DNA from: Streptomyces deccanensis
GTDB taxonomy: Bacteria; Actinomycetota; Actinomycetes; Streptomycetales; Streptomycetaceae
Direction: 5' to 3'
DNA: 64,000 nucleotides
Assembly (NCBI RefSeq): GCF_022385335.1
Contig: NZ_CP092431.1
Coordinates: forward strand, 6,386,001 to 6,450,000
In this document: positions 15,981-24,912 of the stretch, in pieces
Layout of the letters: each line of letters opens with the position of its first letter
Position numbering within the stretch: position 1 is the first letter of the stretch
Notes under the pieces: generated by a model
What the model saw: the letters and a program-made list of their open reading frames with translations, nothing else
Told to the model about the DNA's origin: nothing
Databases searched by the model: none
Made by a program: the position numbers and the translations under genes

Positions 15981-17234
15981 ATGGGCGCGGGCGCCCATGA
16001 CGGCGGGTGCACGTGCGGGGACTGCCCGCACGGGGCGCGCGCGGGACACCGGCGCGCGGTCGCCGAGTTCCTGCTGAAGCGGGAGGAGTTCGCGTCGGGG
16101 CACGGACTGCCCGCGGCCGTCGCGCACTCCGCGTCCGCCTCCCGCCAGTGGGTCTCCGACGAACTCACCCAGTCCGCGGCCCTCGTCGCCGAACGCGGCC
16201 GGGTCGAGGGCGAGGCCTGGTTGGCCCGCCTGTGGCTGCGCACGGCCATCGTGGTCTGGGCCGCCGTCGTCACCCTCCTCCTCGTCCAGTCCCTCACCGC
16301 GATCGGCGCCGGTTGGACGGCGGCCCGCACCGCCGGCCTGCTCGCCGCCCTGCTGGTCGCCGCCGCGCTGACGGGCGCCGGCTATCTGCACCGGGCACGC
16401 GGCGGTGCCCTCGCCCCCGTCATCGGCGAGGACAACCGTCTCTCCACCTCCCGCGCGATCGCGGCCGGTTGGGTGCTCTTCGTCGTCTTCGCGGTCCTCG
16501 TCCTCGTCGGCCGCCTCGCCGCAGCCTCCGACCACCGTGAACGCGACGCCCTCATCGCCGGCCTCGACCTCGCCCGCGGCGCCGGCATCGTGACCGTCCT
16601 CGCCGTCGTCTGCGGCATCGCTGTCCTGGTCCGCCGCGTGGTCGGCCTCCGTGTCCTCGCCCAACGCCTCCAGAAGGTCCGCGCCCACCGCCCCCGCGCC
16701 GCCGACCTCCTCACCGACGACTCGGGCCGCGGCAGCTTCTCCGACATCCAGTACGTCCTCATCTGCGCCGTCGCCCTCGTTTTCGCGGCGGTCCGCCTCG
16801 CCCGCCGCCCCGACCAACTCCCCGACCTCCCCTGGGGCCTGGCCCTCCTCGTCCTGGTCTCGGCCGCCACCTACGTCGCCGGCAAATACGCCGAGGGCGG
16901 CCGCCCCGTCATCCTCTCCGTCGTCCGCGCCCGCGAGGCCGGCGACCTCGACGCCCCCATCCGCAACGGCGACGACATCGAGATCCGCGGCTCCGGCTTC
17001 GTCCCACCCGGCGCCCAGACCGCCGACCACCTCTCCCGCATGGTCGTCCGCATCGGACCCGTCCACGTCCACGTCCCCCTCGTCCCCGTGGCCGGCGGCT
17101 TCAGCAACCCCACCGACGCCGTCCTCACCGCCCCCGTCCCCGCCGACGTCGAACCCGGCAAGGTCGAAGTACAGGTAGTGACAGCGGCCGGCGTGGAAAC
17201 CAACCGCTACACCATCGAGGTCTCAGCGGATTGA
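15981..17234 (+). CDS. Six-helix integral membrane protein with C-terminal beta domain
   Basis: About 417 residues from the ATG chosen at 15981. A His/Cys-containing N-terminus (GGCTCGDCPHG, possibly a metal site) is followed by six hydrophobic helices in two sets, then a soluble C-terminal domain of about 110 residues (DDIEIRGSGFVPPG and VEVQVVTAAGVETN) that resembles an IPT/TIG immunoglobulin-like fold. I do not recognise the family; transport or sensing cannot be told. AGGAGG lies 11 nt before the chosen start, and an alternative ATG at 15954 is possible. Confidence 0.65.
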   Translation: MGAGAHDGGCTCGDCPHGARAGHRRAVAEFLLKREEFASGHGLPAAVAHSASASRQWVSDELTQSAALVAERGRVEGEAWLARLWLRTAIVVWAAVVTLLLVQSLTAIGAGWTAARTAGLLAALLVAAALTGAGYLHRARGGALAPVIGEDNRLSTSRAIAAGWVLFVVFAVLVLVGRLAAASDHRERDALIAGLDLARGAGIVTVLAVVCGIAVLVRRVVGLRVLAQRLQKVRAHRPRAADLLTDDSGRGSFSDIQYVLICAVALVFAAVRLARRPDQLPDLPWGLALLVLVSAATYVAGKYAEGGRPVILSVVRAREAGDLDAPIRNGDDIEIRGSGFVPPGAQTADHLSRMVVRIGPVHVHVPLVPVAGGFSNPTDAVLTAPVPADVEPGKVEVQVVTAAGVETNRYTIEVSAD

Positions 17235-17575
17235 CCAGCCGTCGAGGGGGAGAGCAGCGGGGGAGGGGAGAGGCGGGGCCCTGCGCCCCTGGACGGCTTC
17301 CGTGGGAACCCCGTCGTGGTGCGGCGGACGGAGCGCCCGGCGGACGTGGGCGCGGGGACGGGTCGGTGTCGGGGCGGGGGCGAAGGGGCCCAGCCCCTGG
17401 GATACGACGGGTGAGGGCGGCGGGGGTGAGGAAGCCCCCGGAACCACAACCCCGCCTCTCCGACAAGGCACTTTGACCCGGAAAAACACGCCCGAACCAT
17501 TGAGCACCCCCACCCCTGTGAACGTATCGTCTGTTGAGGGGTCAACGGCACGGCGGACAAGAGGCGGCGCAGACC
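17235..17575. other. Hairpin-rich intergenic region
   Basis: No gene. It contains several small G/C palindromes, such as GGGGCCCAGCCCC (about 17387) and GGGGGTGAGGAAGCCCCC. These probably act in termination of the upstream gene; the text resembles dispersed intergenic sequence seen in other streptomycetes. Confidence 0.35.
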
Positions 17576-18121
17576 ATGACTCACGACATTCGCTCGGACT
17601 CCCCCACCCCCTACTTCGACGAGGGCCCCGACTGGCGGGACACCGCCACCCGCTACGCCCTCCTGCCCCTACGCGTCTTCCTCGCCGTCACCTTCATCTA
17701 CGCCGGCCTGGACAAACTCACCGACAGCGCGTTCATGGCGGACTCCGGCTCCGGCTCCATCGGCGACATGATGAGCGCCGCCCGAGACTCCTCCGCCATC
17801 CCAGCCATGATCGACATGGCCCTGAACAACCCCGTCGGCTTCGGCTACGCCATCGCCATCGGCGAACTCGCCGTCGGTATCGGCACCCTCCTCGGCCTCC
17901 TCACCCGCCTCGCCGCCCTCGGCGGAGCCCTGATCTCCCTCAGCCTCTGGCTCACGGTCAGCTGGTCGGCATCCCCGTACTACTACGGCAACGACCTGCC
18001 CTATCTCATGGCCTGGATCCCCCTGATCCTCGCCGGCGCACCGGTCCTCTCCGTGGACGCCGCCCTCCGCTCCCGCCGCCGGGGCACCACCAGCAGGCAC
18101 CGCGCGGGCGCCTACCACTGA
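17576..18121 (+). CDS. DoxX-family membrane protein
   Basis: 181 residues with four hydrophobic segments. The sequence RVFLAVTFIYAGLDKLTD is a typical DoxX first helix, and later helices carry IGELAVGIGTLLGLLTRLAALGG. Members are integral membrane proteins, some linked to thiosulphate or redox metabolism, but most lack a tested role. The ATG at 17576 (MTHDIRSDSPT) is preferred to a start at 17534. It is followed by a low-complexity region and converges with the collagen-tailed protein gene. Confidence 0.8.
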   Translation: MTHDIRSDSPTPYFDEGPDWRDTATRYALLPLRVFLAVTFIYAGLDKLTDSAFMADSGSGSIGDMMSAARDSSAIPAMIDMALNNPVGFGYAIAIGELAVGIGTLLGLLTRLAALGGALISLSLWLTVSWSASPYYYGNDLPYLMAWIPLILAGAPVLSVDAALRSRRRGTTSRHRAGAYH

Positions 18122-18406
18122 CCCCCACCACGCCCTGCCCCGCCCAGCCGGCCACACTCCGCTCCGCTCCCGTCGCGGCCCAACCCGGCCCCTGGCTCGC
18201 CCTCCACCCATCACGGCTCAGCCGGCGCGACCGGGCCACGAATCCGCGACAGGGCTGCCCTCCATCCGCTCCCAGCCGCGTCCACCCATTCCCCGCCATC
18301 GCTCATCCCTCTCGGCCGGCCCGCAGCCGCGCCGCCCGGCTGTCCCCCGGCCGCGCCGCCCGGTTGCCCGCCCGCTGTCAGCCACGCCCACCCGTCGCCG
18401 CCGGTC

Positions 18407-18823
18407 TCAGCCGTGTCCGTCCCTCCAGGGTGATCCGCCCGCTCCTGTCGCCCTCTTCGCTCCAGTCGGTCCCGCAGGGCCTCCCCGCCCCGTCGCTCCG
18501 GTCGCTCCTTCCGGCCCCGTCGCGCCAATCGGCCCCGTCGGTCCCACCGGTCCCACCGGTCCTCGCGTATCCGTCATCCCCGTCGGGCCCATCGGCCCCA
18601 TCGGTCCAGTCGGCCCCATCCGCCCCGCGCCCCGACGCCCCCTGATCGCATGGTCCAGGGTGGCCACCGCCCCCGCGATGCACAGCCCTCCGACCACGAG
18701 CGGTATCGCCACGAACCAGGGGGTCTCCCAGGCGTCTCCCGCGTCGCCGAGGTACACGACACCGGCGGCGGTGAGGAAAAGGCCCGCGACGAGCTTCGCC
18801 GGCCGGAACTCATGCCGCAGCAC
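18407..18823 (-). CDS. Small membrane protein with a collagen-like Gly-X-Y tail
   Basis: 138 residues. Two hydrophobic helices near the N-terminus ([16 protein letters not shown] and [20 protein letters not shown]) are followed, from about residue 68, by a run of about 17 Gly-X-Y triplets rich in GPT, GPM, GPV and GAT, with two breaks (DTR and RAT). The start codon lies inside the end of the PspC gene (14-nt overlap, 18810-18823), so the two are probably translationally coupled. Collagen-like repeats form triple helices in other bacteria; here the tail would lie outside or inside the membrane depending on topology. The repeat is coding-specific: glycine falls every third residue. Confidence 0.7.
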   Translation of the reverse strand: MLRHEFRPAKLVAGLFLTAAGVVYLGDAGDAWETPWFVAIPLVVGGLCIAGAVATLDHAIRGRRGAGRMGPTGPMGPMGPTGMTDTRGPVGPVGPTGPIGATGPEGATGATGRGGPAGPTGAKRATGAGGSPWRDGHG

Positions 18824-20354
18824 GGGTCACCTCCGCTTGTCCCAGACCGACTTCGAGGTCGATGGTGAGCGTCCCGCCGCCGCCCGAGCCCTTCTCGGGG
18901 GCCAGCGTCAGCCGATCGGTCTTGTCCGGTGCCACGTCCACGTCCTCCTTGTCGTCACCCGGCAACTGGATGTCTCCCAGGCCCACTTCGACGTCGAGCC
19001 GCACGGTGACGTCCGATGGAACCACCACCTTCACCTTGCCCGCGCCCACCTCCACGCTCGTGGTCAGCGCCTCGCCCTTCGGTATGTCCACCCCGGACAA
19101 GTCCAGCGTGCCCACTCCGGTTCCCAGTTCGTAGCGGGCCGCCACGCTCTCCGCGTTCCGTGGCGTCCACTCCGTACGGGCCCAGTCGGTGGTGATGTTC
19201 GACGGAAGCGCCGCCGTGCCCGCCAGGAGGCCCGCCGTCACCACGGCCAGGAAGGTCGACCCGGCTCCCGTACGGCCGAGGAAGGCGCTGAGGGCTATGC
19301 CCAGGCCGAACACGGTCAGCGCACAGGCCAGACCGGTCTGCAGGCTGGCGGCCAGGGTGCGGCCCTCCCAGGTCGCGCTGGTACCGATGCCGCCGGCGAG
19401 CAGTGCGAGCAGGAATATCCAGCCGCCGATCCAGCGCGGCCCCCGCGGCCTCGGCGGACGCGCGACGCGTATGTCCTGGCGGTTGGGGCGTACGCCCTGG
19501 GCGATGTTGACGGCCGCTGCTATGTCCCGGTCGCGGGTCCCCCACGGGCCCCACAGGTAGCCCGTGCCACCGACGTGCGTGCCGTCCTTGACTATGGGGT
19601 CGCGCCACCACGAGGGGTAGGCGGAGGCCACGGGGGGTGCCTGGGCCTCCGGCGGGGCGTCGGCCACCGCCTGGGCGGCCAGTGGATCGGGGTCGGGGGC
19701 GCCGCGGTGCTGCGACCAGTACCCCGCGCCGGCCAGGAGCAGGGAGACGACCACCGAGAAGGTCAGGACGGTGGTGTTGCCCAGCATGGTGAGGAAGACA
19801 CCGCAGCCGACCAGCGCGAAGAGCACGGCCGTGAGGGCCTGGCCGTCGACCCGGCCGGTCAGCAGCTTGCGTACCTCGTTCTCCTCCTCGTCGTCGTACG
19901 GCACGAACAACCAGGCGAAGCCGTAGAAGACGAGGCCGAGGCCCCCGGTGAGGGAAAGCACCGCCAGCACCACGCGGAAGATCACCGGGTCCATGTCGCA
20001 CTGCCGCCCGAGCCCGGCACAGACACCGCCCAGCATCTTGTACCGCCGGTCGCGGCGGAACCTGTGCGGGGCGGCGGGGGCGGCGGCCGGATCGTCGGCG
20101 CCTACGGCACCCGACCGATCCGCGGGTGCGCCCGTGCCCGGGCGCGCGCCCGCCTGCGGGCCCGTGCCCGTGTGTGTTCCCGCATGCGTTCGGGCGCCCG
20201 TGTGGGGGCGTGCCCCCGCGCCTCCGTGCGCGCGCGGCTCCTCCGAGCCCGTGCCCGGTGGGGGCACGGCATCCTGCGGCTCCGTGGTGGGCCGCAGGGC
20301 GTCCGGACCCGAACCGGGGTCCGGCTCCTCTGCCGCGTGCTGGTGATCCGTCAT
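18810..20354 (-). CDS. PspC-domain membrane protein with adhesin-like C-terminal domain
   Basis: 514 residues. A disordered N-terminus with Thr/Gly/Ala-rich repeats (about 40-80: [20 protein letters not shown]) leads to a PspC domain ([28 protein letters not shown]). Several more transmembrane helices follow, and the C-terminal 130 residues form a beta-rich repeat of DUF4097/ToastRack type ([22 protein letters not shown]). PspC in enterobacteria responds to membrane damage. It is transcribed divergently from a PspC-type histidine kinase and probably shares its control region. The start at 20354 (MTDHQHAAE) was chosen over an open frame to 20540. Confidence 0.8.
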   Translation of the reverse strand: MTDHQHAAEEPDPGSGPDALRPTTEPQDAVPPPGTGSEEPRAHGGAGARPHTGARTHAGTHTGTGPQAGARPGTGAPADRSGAVGADDPAAAPAAPHRFRRDRRYKMLGGVCAGLGRQCDMDPVIFRVVLAVLSLTGGLGLVFYGFAWLFVPYDDEEENEVRKLLTGRVDGQALTAVLFALVGCGVFLTMLGNTTVLTFSVVVSLLLAGAGYWSQHRGAPDPDPLAAQAVADAPPEAQAPPVASAYPSWWRDPIVKDGTHVGGTGYLWGPWGTRDRDIAAAVNIAQGVRPNRQDIRVARPPRPRGPRWIGGWIFLLALLAGGIGTSATWEGRTLAASLQTGLACALTVFGLGIALSAFLGRTGAGSTFLAVVTAGLLAGTAALPSNITTDWARTEWTPRNAESVAARYELGTGVGTLDLSGVDIPKGEALTTSVEVGAGKVKVVVPSDVTVRLDVEVGLGDIQLPGDDKEDVDVAPDKTDRLTLAPEKGSGGGGTLTIDLEVGLGQAEVTRAAA

Positions 20355-20397
20355 GCGTCCATCGTGACCGCCGAGCCGGTCCGATGGCAGTCGGGAT

Positions 20398-20487
20398 GAC
20401 CCTGGTCCAACCCTGATATCCGCCCGGGGGATGTGTTCGATCACGCCCGCGTCGAAGATCAGGGGCGTCTCGGGGGTCGACCCTGAT
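20398..20487. promoter_or_regulatory. Cluster of ACCCTGAT motifs in the divergent PspC promoter
   Basis: The motif occurs as GACCCTGGT (20398-20406), AACCCTGAT (20409-20417), inverted as ATCAGGG (20458-20464), and GACCCTGAT (20479-20487). The last two form an inverted repeat. Such repetition near two divergent starts suggests an operator, perhaps for the neighbouring LuxR-type regulator. This is inferred from the pattern. Confidence 0.45.
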
Positions 20488-21811
20488 GCCTCGCTCCGCC
20501 ATGCGTGTGAACATCGATGCCATGCCGGAAGCCGCAGCACTGCCAGTCGACACTCCGCGGCCCCCGCGCAAGCTCTACCGCAGCAGCGACGGACGCTGGC
20601 TCGGAGGCGTGGCGCGAGGGCTCGCCGGACATCTCGGCCTGCCTGTGACCTGGGTGCGGCTCGTGTTCGCCGGCCTCTTCCTGGCCGACGGCCTCGGCGC
20701 CCTCGTCTACGCGGCGTTCTGGTTCTTCGTCCCGCTCGGCGTGGGAGGCGTCGACAACCAGCGGCCTCCGGCCATCGCCACCGAGACCTCCCCCGACGGC
20801 CGCCGCAGACTCGTGGCCCGCAAGCCCGACCGCGGCCAGATAGTCGCCCTGCTCCTCATGGTCGTCGTGGCCATGGTCTTCGTCGGCAATGTGAACCTCG
20901 GAGAAGGCGCCACGGCGTATCTCTGGCCGACCGTGCTCGTCGCCGCGGGCGTCGCCCTGGTCTGGCGCCAGGCGGACAACGCGCGGCGGGCCCGCTGGGC
21001 CGAGGTCGGCCGCCGTCGGCGCACGATCACACTGCTGCGCTCCGTCGCCGGTGTCCTGCTGGTCACCGCCGGCGTCTCGGGGATATTCGTCCTCCAGGGC
21101 TCGGCCGCCCACCTCGGCTCGGTCCTGCAGGCGGCGCTCGCGGTCCTCGTGGGCATAACCCTGCTGGCCGGACCGTACCTCGTCCGTATGACCCAGGACC
21201 TCTCCGAGGAGCGCCTCATGCGCATCCGCGCCCAGGAGCGAGCGGAGGTCGCGGCCCATGTCCACGACTCGGTGCTGCACACCCTGACACTGATACAGCG
21301 GAACGCGGACAACCCGAACGAGGTCCGCCGCCTCGCCCGCGCCCAGGAGCGCGACCTGCGGAACTGGCTGTACAAGCCCGAGGGCACGGGAAAGGACGAG
21401 GACGACGAGCCCGACACGCTCGCCGAGGCCGTACGACGGAACGCGGCGGAGGTCGAGGACCAGCACGGCGTCCCCATAGAGGTGGTGGTCGTCGGCGACT
21501 GCCCCCTCGACGAGGGACTGACCGCGCAGATGCAGGCCGCGCGCGAGGCGATGGTGAACGCCGCCAAGTACGGTGGCGAGGGCGGTGCCGTGCAGGTCTT
21601 CGCCGAGGTCGAGGGAAGGACCGTTTTCGTGTCCGTCCGCGACCGCGGCCCAGGTTTCGACCTCGACGCGATACCCGCCGACCGCATGGGCGTCAGAGAA
21701 TCGATCATCGGCCGCATGGAGCGCAACGGAGGCACGGCACGGCTCCGCGCCGTACCGGGCGGCGGCACGGAGGTCGAGCTGGAGATGGAGAGGGCGGAGA
21801 CGACGTCATGA
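20486..21811 (+). CDS. PspC-domain sensor histidine kinase
   Basis: About 441 residues. A PspC domain (LYRSSDGRWLGGVARGLAGH) opens the protein, followed by five or so helices and then a NarL-type kinase core: phospho-acceptor segment AEVAAHVHDSVLHTLTLIQ, and ATP lid residues in AAREAMVNAAKYGG (N box) and RDRGPGFD (G box). It should autophosphorylate and pass phosphate to the response regulator encoded next (4-nt ATGA overlap). The ATG at 20486 has GGGGG 9 nt upstream; starts at 20501 and 20522 are also possible, and the last operator copy overlaps the earliest start. Confidence 0.85.
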   Translation: MPRSAMRVNIDAMPEAAALPVDTPRPPRKLYRSSDGRWLGGVARGLAGHLGLPVTWVRLVFAGLFLADGLGALVYAAFWFFVPLGVGGVDNQRPPAIATETSPDGRRRLVARKPDRGQIVALLLMVVVAMVFVGNVNLGEGATAYLWPTVLVAAGVALVWRQADNARRARWAEVGRRRRTITLLRSVAGVLLVTAGVSGIFVLQGSAAHLGSVLQAALAVLVGITLLAGPYLVRMTQDLSEERLMRIRAQERAEVAAHVHDSVLHTLTLIQRNADNPNEVRRLARAQERDLRNWLYKPEGTGKDEDDEPDTLAEAVRRNAAEVEDQHGVPIEVVVVGDCPLDEGLTAQMQAAREAMVNAAKYGGEGGAVQVFAEVEGRTVFVSVRDRGPGFDLDAIPADRMGVRESIIGRMERNGGTARLRAVPGGGTEVELEMERAETTS

Positions 21812-22692
21812 GTGACGCGAACGGGGCGAACGACCTTGCCGCACAGGGCGGTTCGGGCACGACGTCGAGCGGGGGCCCGGGAGGTGCGGCCGCCCGGGGC
21901 ACGGGCCCGACCGAGGGCCTCCCCGGGGAGGCCGACCGGCAGAACGCGCCCGGCCAGGCCCCCGAGCCCGACGGCAGCACCGCATCCGCCGCGCCTGCCG
22001 CATCCGCCGCGCCCGGACCGTCCGGGCCCGGGCGGCATGTCCGGGTCGTGCTGGTCGACGACCACCGGATGTTCCGTACGGGAGTCCAGGCCGAGATCGG
22101 GCAGACGGACCGCACGGGTGTGGAGGTGGTCGGGGAGGCTCCCGACGTCGACCAGGCGGTCTCGGTGATCACGAGTACGCGGCCCGAGGTGGTGCTCCTC
22201 GATGTGCACCTGCCCGGCGGCGGTGGTGTCGAAGTGCTGCGCCGGTGTTCGGCGTTGATGGCGGACGCCGAGCAGCCCGTCCGCTTCCTCGCTCTGTCCG
22301 TGTCGGACGCGGCGGAGGACGTGATCGGGGTGATCAGGGGCGGCGCGCGCGGCTATGTCACCAAGACGATCACCGGCTCGGATCTGGTCGACTCCATCTT
22401 CCGGGTGCAGGAGGGCGACGCGGTCTTCTCTCCCCGGCTGGCCGGCTTCGTCCTCGACGCCTTCGCCTCCACCGACGCCCCGCCCGTCGACGAGGACCTC
22501 GACCGCCTCACCCAGCGCGAGCGCGAGGTGTTGCGGCTCATCGCCCGCGGCTATGCGTACAAGGAGATCGCCAAGCAGCTCTACATCTCGGTGAAGACGG
22601 TGGAGTCCCACGTCTCCGCCGTTCTGCGGAAGCTGCAGCTCTCCAACCGTCATGAGCTGACGAGGTGGGCGACGGCACGCCGCCTGGTGTGA
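21808..22692 (+). CDS. LuxR/NarL-family response regulator
   Basis: 294 residues, with an atypical acidic/Gly-rich N-terminal extension of about 75 residues. The receiver domain follows (RVVLVDDHRMFRTGVQ, Asp in VVLLDVHLPG, Thr-Lys pair in YVTKTITG), then the HTH domain (LTQREREVLRLIARGYAYKEIAKQL). It should bind DNA when phosphorylated. It overlaps the kinase gene by ATGA, so the two form an operon. The extension is low-complexity and may be a disordered tail; the shortest start consistent with the domain lies further in, but the ATGA coupling supports this one. Confidence 0.9.
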   Translation: MSDANGANDLAAQGGSGTTSSGGPGGAAARGTGPTEGLPGEADRQNAPGQAPEPDGSTASAAPAASAAPGPSGPGRHVRVVLVDDHRMFRTGVQAEIGQTDRTGVEVVGEAPDVDQAVSVITSTRPEVVLLDVHLPGGGGVEVLRRCSALMADAEQPVRFLALSVSDAAEDVIGVIRGGARGYVTKTITGSDLVDSIFRVQEGDAVFSPRLAGFVLDAFASTDAPPVDEDLDRLTQREREVLRLIARGYAYKEIAKQLYISVKTVESHVSAVLRKLQLSNRHELTRWATARRLV

Positions 22693-22940
22693 GGGCCGGA
22701 GGCTCCGGGGCCGCTCTGCCGGTCGGGCGGCTGCCGGTGGTGTGGGCGAGCGCGGGTGGGCCGGGGGGAGCCGGGGCGGCCGGGGCCGCCGGGCGGGTCC
22801 GGAAGCCCGGCGTGCCTCCCGGCACGGTTGGTGCCGCCGCGCCGGCCGCCGTCACCGCCGTACGGCGGCGCATGCGCACGACCGAAAGCTCTCAGCCGCC
22901 TCAGCCGCCGCGCTCGGGCCATCAGGCCTCGGGGCCCGGC

Positions 22941-24020
22941 TCAGGCCACCCGGGTCGCCCCCACGTAGGGCATCTCGTCCAGAGGTGCCACGCGTACCGG
23001 GGCCGAGGGGTTGGGGGCGTGGATCATCTGGCCGTTGCCGATGTAGATGCCCACGTGGCTGATGCCGGAGTAGAAGAAGACGAGGTCGCCGGGGCGGAGT
23101 TCGGAGCGGGCGACGCGGGGGCCGGCGTTGATCTGGGAGTAGGTGGTGCGGGGGAGGGAGACGCCGGCGGCGCGGTAGGCGGCCAGGGTGAGGCCGGAGC
23201 AGTCGAAGGCGTTGGGGCCGGTGGCGCCCCAGACGTACGGGCTGCCGATCTTGGAGTAGGCGTAGGAGACGGCCGCGGCGGCGCGGGAGTTGGGGGCGTC
23301 GGCCGGGGCGGAGACGGGTGAGACCGGGCCGGAGAGGTTGCGCTGGGCCCCGGTGGAGGAGCGCGAGGCGTGCCCTGTGCCGCCGGTCCGGGCGTCGAGG
23401 CGGGTGCGGTCCTCGGTGGTGAGTCGGCCGAGCAGCTGCCGGGCGTCGGTCAGTTTGGAGGTGACGGTCTTCTTGTGCCGCTTCAGTTCCGTCTGGCGGG
23501 TCTTGAGCGTGCCCAGTTCGACGCGGGCGGCGCCGCGCAGCCGTTCGATCTCCAGCAGTTGCTTCCGCACGCTCGCCACGTCCGCCGAGTGGCGGCTGCC
23601 GACGCGCTCGGCGAGGGCCGCGCCCTCCAGGTACTGGTCGGGATCGGCGGAGAGGGCGAGCTGCCAGGAGGGGGCGATGCCGCCGTCCCGGTACTGCGCC
23701 GCGGCCACCGAACCGAGTTCGTCCCGGGCCGAGTTGAGCCGTTCGGTGCGGCGGGCGGCCTGATCGCGCAGCTCTTCCAGGTTCTCCTGCGCCTTGTCGG
23801 CCTTCTCCTTCGCGCCGTTGTACTTCTCCGTGGCGACCTCGGCCTCTTGGTACAGCTTCGCCACCTTCGCCTTCACCTGCTCAGGTGTGAGCTGGGGATC
23901 GGCGTGCCCGGTGCCGTCGAAACCGGTCGCGGTCGCCGCGCCAGCGAGGGCGATCGTCGCGGCCGTGCGGGCCGTGTGGCCGCCGATCGAGCGCTGTCTG
24001 GGCTTGCGGTGCGCTGCCAC
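22941..24020 (-). CDS. Secreted NlpC/P60 cell-wall hydrolase
   Basis: 359 residues. A twin-arginine-like N-terminus and a hydrophobic region give export; a coiled-coil region (about 60-230) is rich in Lys/Glu/Arg; the C-terminal NlpC/P60 domain carries the catalytic triad with Cys in AFDCSGL, His in ISHVGIYIG and a further polar residue near MIHAPNPS. Relatives cleave the peptide stem of peptidoglycan. The GTG at 24020 matches the start of the paralogue at 24913 (both begin V/MA-x-HRKPR). Unlike that paralogue, this gene has no riboswitch upstream. Confidence 0.85.
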   Translation of the reverse strand: MAAHRKPRQRSIGGHTARTAATIALAGAATATGFDGTGHADPQLTPEQVKAKVAKLYQEAEVATEKYNGAKEKADKAQENLEELRDQAARRTERLNSARDELGSVAAAQYRDGGIAPSWQLALSADPDQYLEGAALAERVGSRHSADVASVRKQLLEIERLRGAARVELGTLKTRQTELKRHKKTVTSKLTDARQLLGRLTTEDRTRLDARTGGTGHASRSSTGAQRNLSGPVSPVSAPADAPNSRAAAAVSYAYSKIGSPYVWGATGPNAFDCSGLTLAAYRAAGVSLPRTTYSQINAGPRVARSELRPGDLVFFYSGISHVGIYIGNGQMIHAPNPSAPVRVAPLDEMPYVGATRVA

Positions 24021-24514
24021 GTGGAGTCCACGTCCTCTCCGTACGACCGCCGTCCGCAGTACGAACATCGTCTGTCCGTACGGACCGCCTGGGGGGAGCG
24101 GTTACGCGTCCGGCGGCGGCCCGCACAGGGGGAGCGGGACGCCGCCGGACCTTTCTCGGCGGTGGTGGCCGACTGCCGCCCCTGGCCCGGGCGGCGGTGG
24201 GGAGCCGGTCACCTGAGGGAGGACGCTAAACCTGGCTGTGATGGCTCGGTAACGCGTTGTACGGAAGTGGCGCGCACCGATAACGAGGTGACCGTATGTG
24301 ACCGAGATCCTGGCCTGGAGCCGCCGACTTCACGCTGTGCGATGACCGATGCGGCGATTTCGGACCGGGTGGGGGAGGGACGGTGCTATGGAGCGCATAT
24401 ATGCAAGATCATCGAGGGGTGACGCTCGCTGGTCCCCGCAGCGTTCACCCCCGCCGCCCCCCGCCCCCGCCCCCGGTGCCGGACCGGCTTCGGACCCCTC
24501 ATTAGGCTCCGCGC
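24021..24514. other. Intergenic region between divergent genes
   Basis: It holds a long hairpin: GTCCGGCGGCG (24108-24118) pairs with CGCCGCCGGAC (24140-24150), with an inner CCCGC/GCGGG pair. It lies in the leader of the NlpC/P60 gene. TAGGCT (24503-24508) is a -10 box placed 7 nt before the ATG at 24515, so that gene may be transcribed without a leader. Otherwise I see nothing. Confidence 0.4.
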
Positions 24515-24868
24515 ATGGACGTTCTCATCCACATCGTCGTCGGCCTGCACATCATCGGCATCGCCTCCCTCCTGGGCGGTTTCCTCACCCAGCTGAAGGC
24601 CATGGGGCAGGGCGCGGCCCGTTTCGTCCCCGCCATGCTGCACGGCGCGCTCACCATGCTCGTCACCGGCGTCCTCCTCGTCGGCCTCAACCAGGCCGAC
24701 GACCAGCCCGTCAACAACATCAAGATCGGCATCAAGCTCGCCCTGCTGATCGTGATCCTCGGCCTGGTCTACGTGAAGCGCGACGAGGAGACGGTGGAGA
24801 AGCCGCTCTTCGCCCTGGTCGGCGCGCTGACCACCGTGAACGTCTTCATCGCGGTGCTCTGGACCTGA
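24515..24868 (+). CDS. Small four-helix integral membrane protein
   Basis: 117 residues with four hydrophobic segments (HIVVGLHIIGIASLLGGFL, LHGALTMLVTGVLLVGLNQ, IGIKLALLIVILGLVYVK and LFALVGALTTVNVFIAVLW). There are no other motifs and the family is not one I recognise. A TAGGCT -10 box seven bases before the ATG suggests a leaderless transcript. It converges with an NlpC/P60 gene, 44 nt away. Confidence 0.75.
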   Translation: MDVLIHIVVGLHIIGIASLLGGFLTQLKAMGQGAARFVPAMLHGALTMLVTGVLLVGLNQADDQPVNNIKIGIKLALLIVILGLVYVKRDEETVEKPLFALVGALTTVNVFIAVLWT

Positions 24869-24912
24869 GGCGAGCCCCTGCGCCGAGCCCGTCGGACGGG
24901 CCCGGCCGGGTG

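Noticed and set aside
17302..18645. Plus-strand Pro/Arg/Ser-rich frame through the DoxX gene
   Set aside because: Overlaps DoxX in another frame and the collagen-like gene in antisense; repetitive text, no ribosome site.
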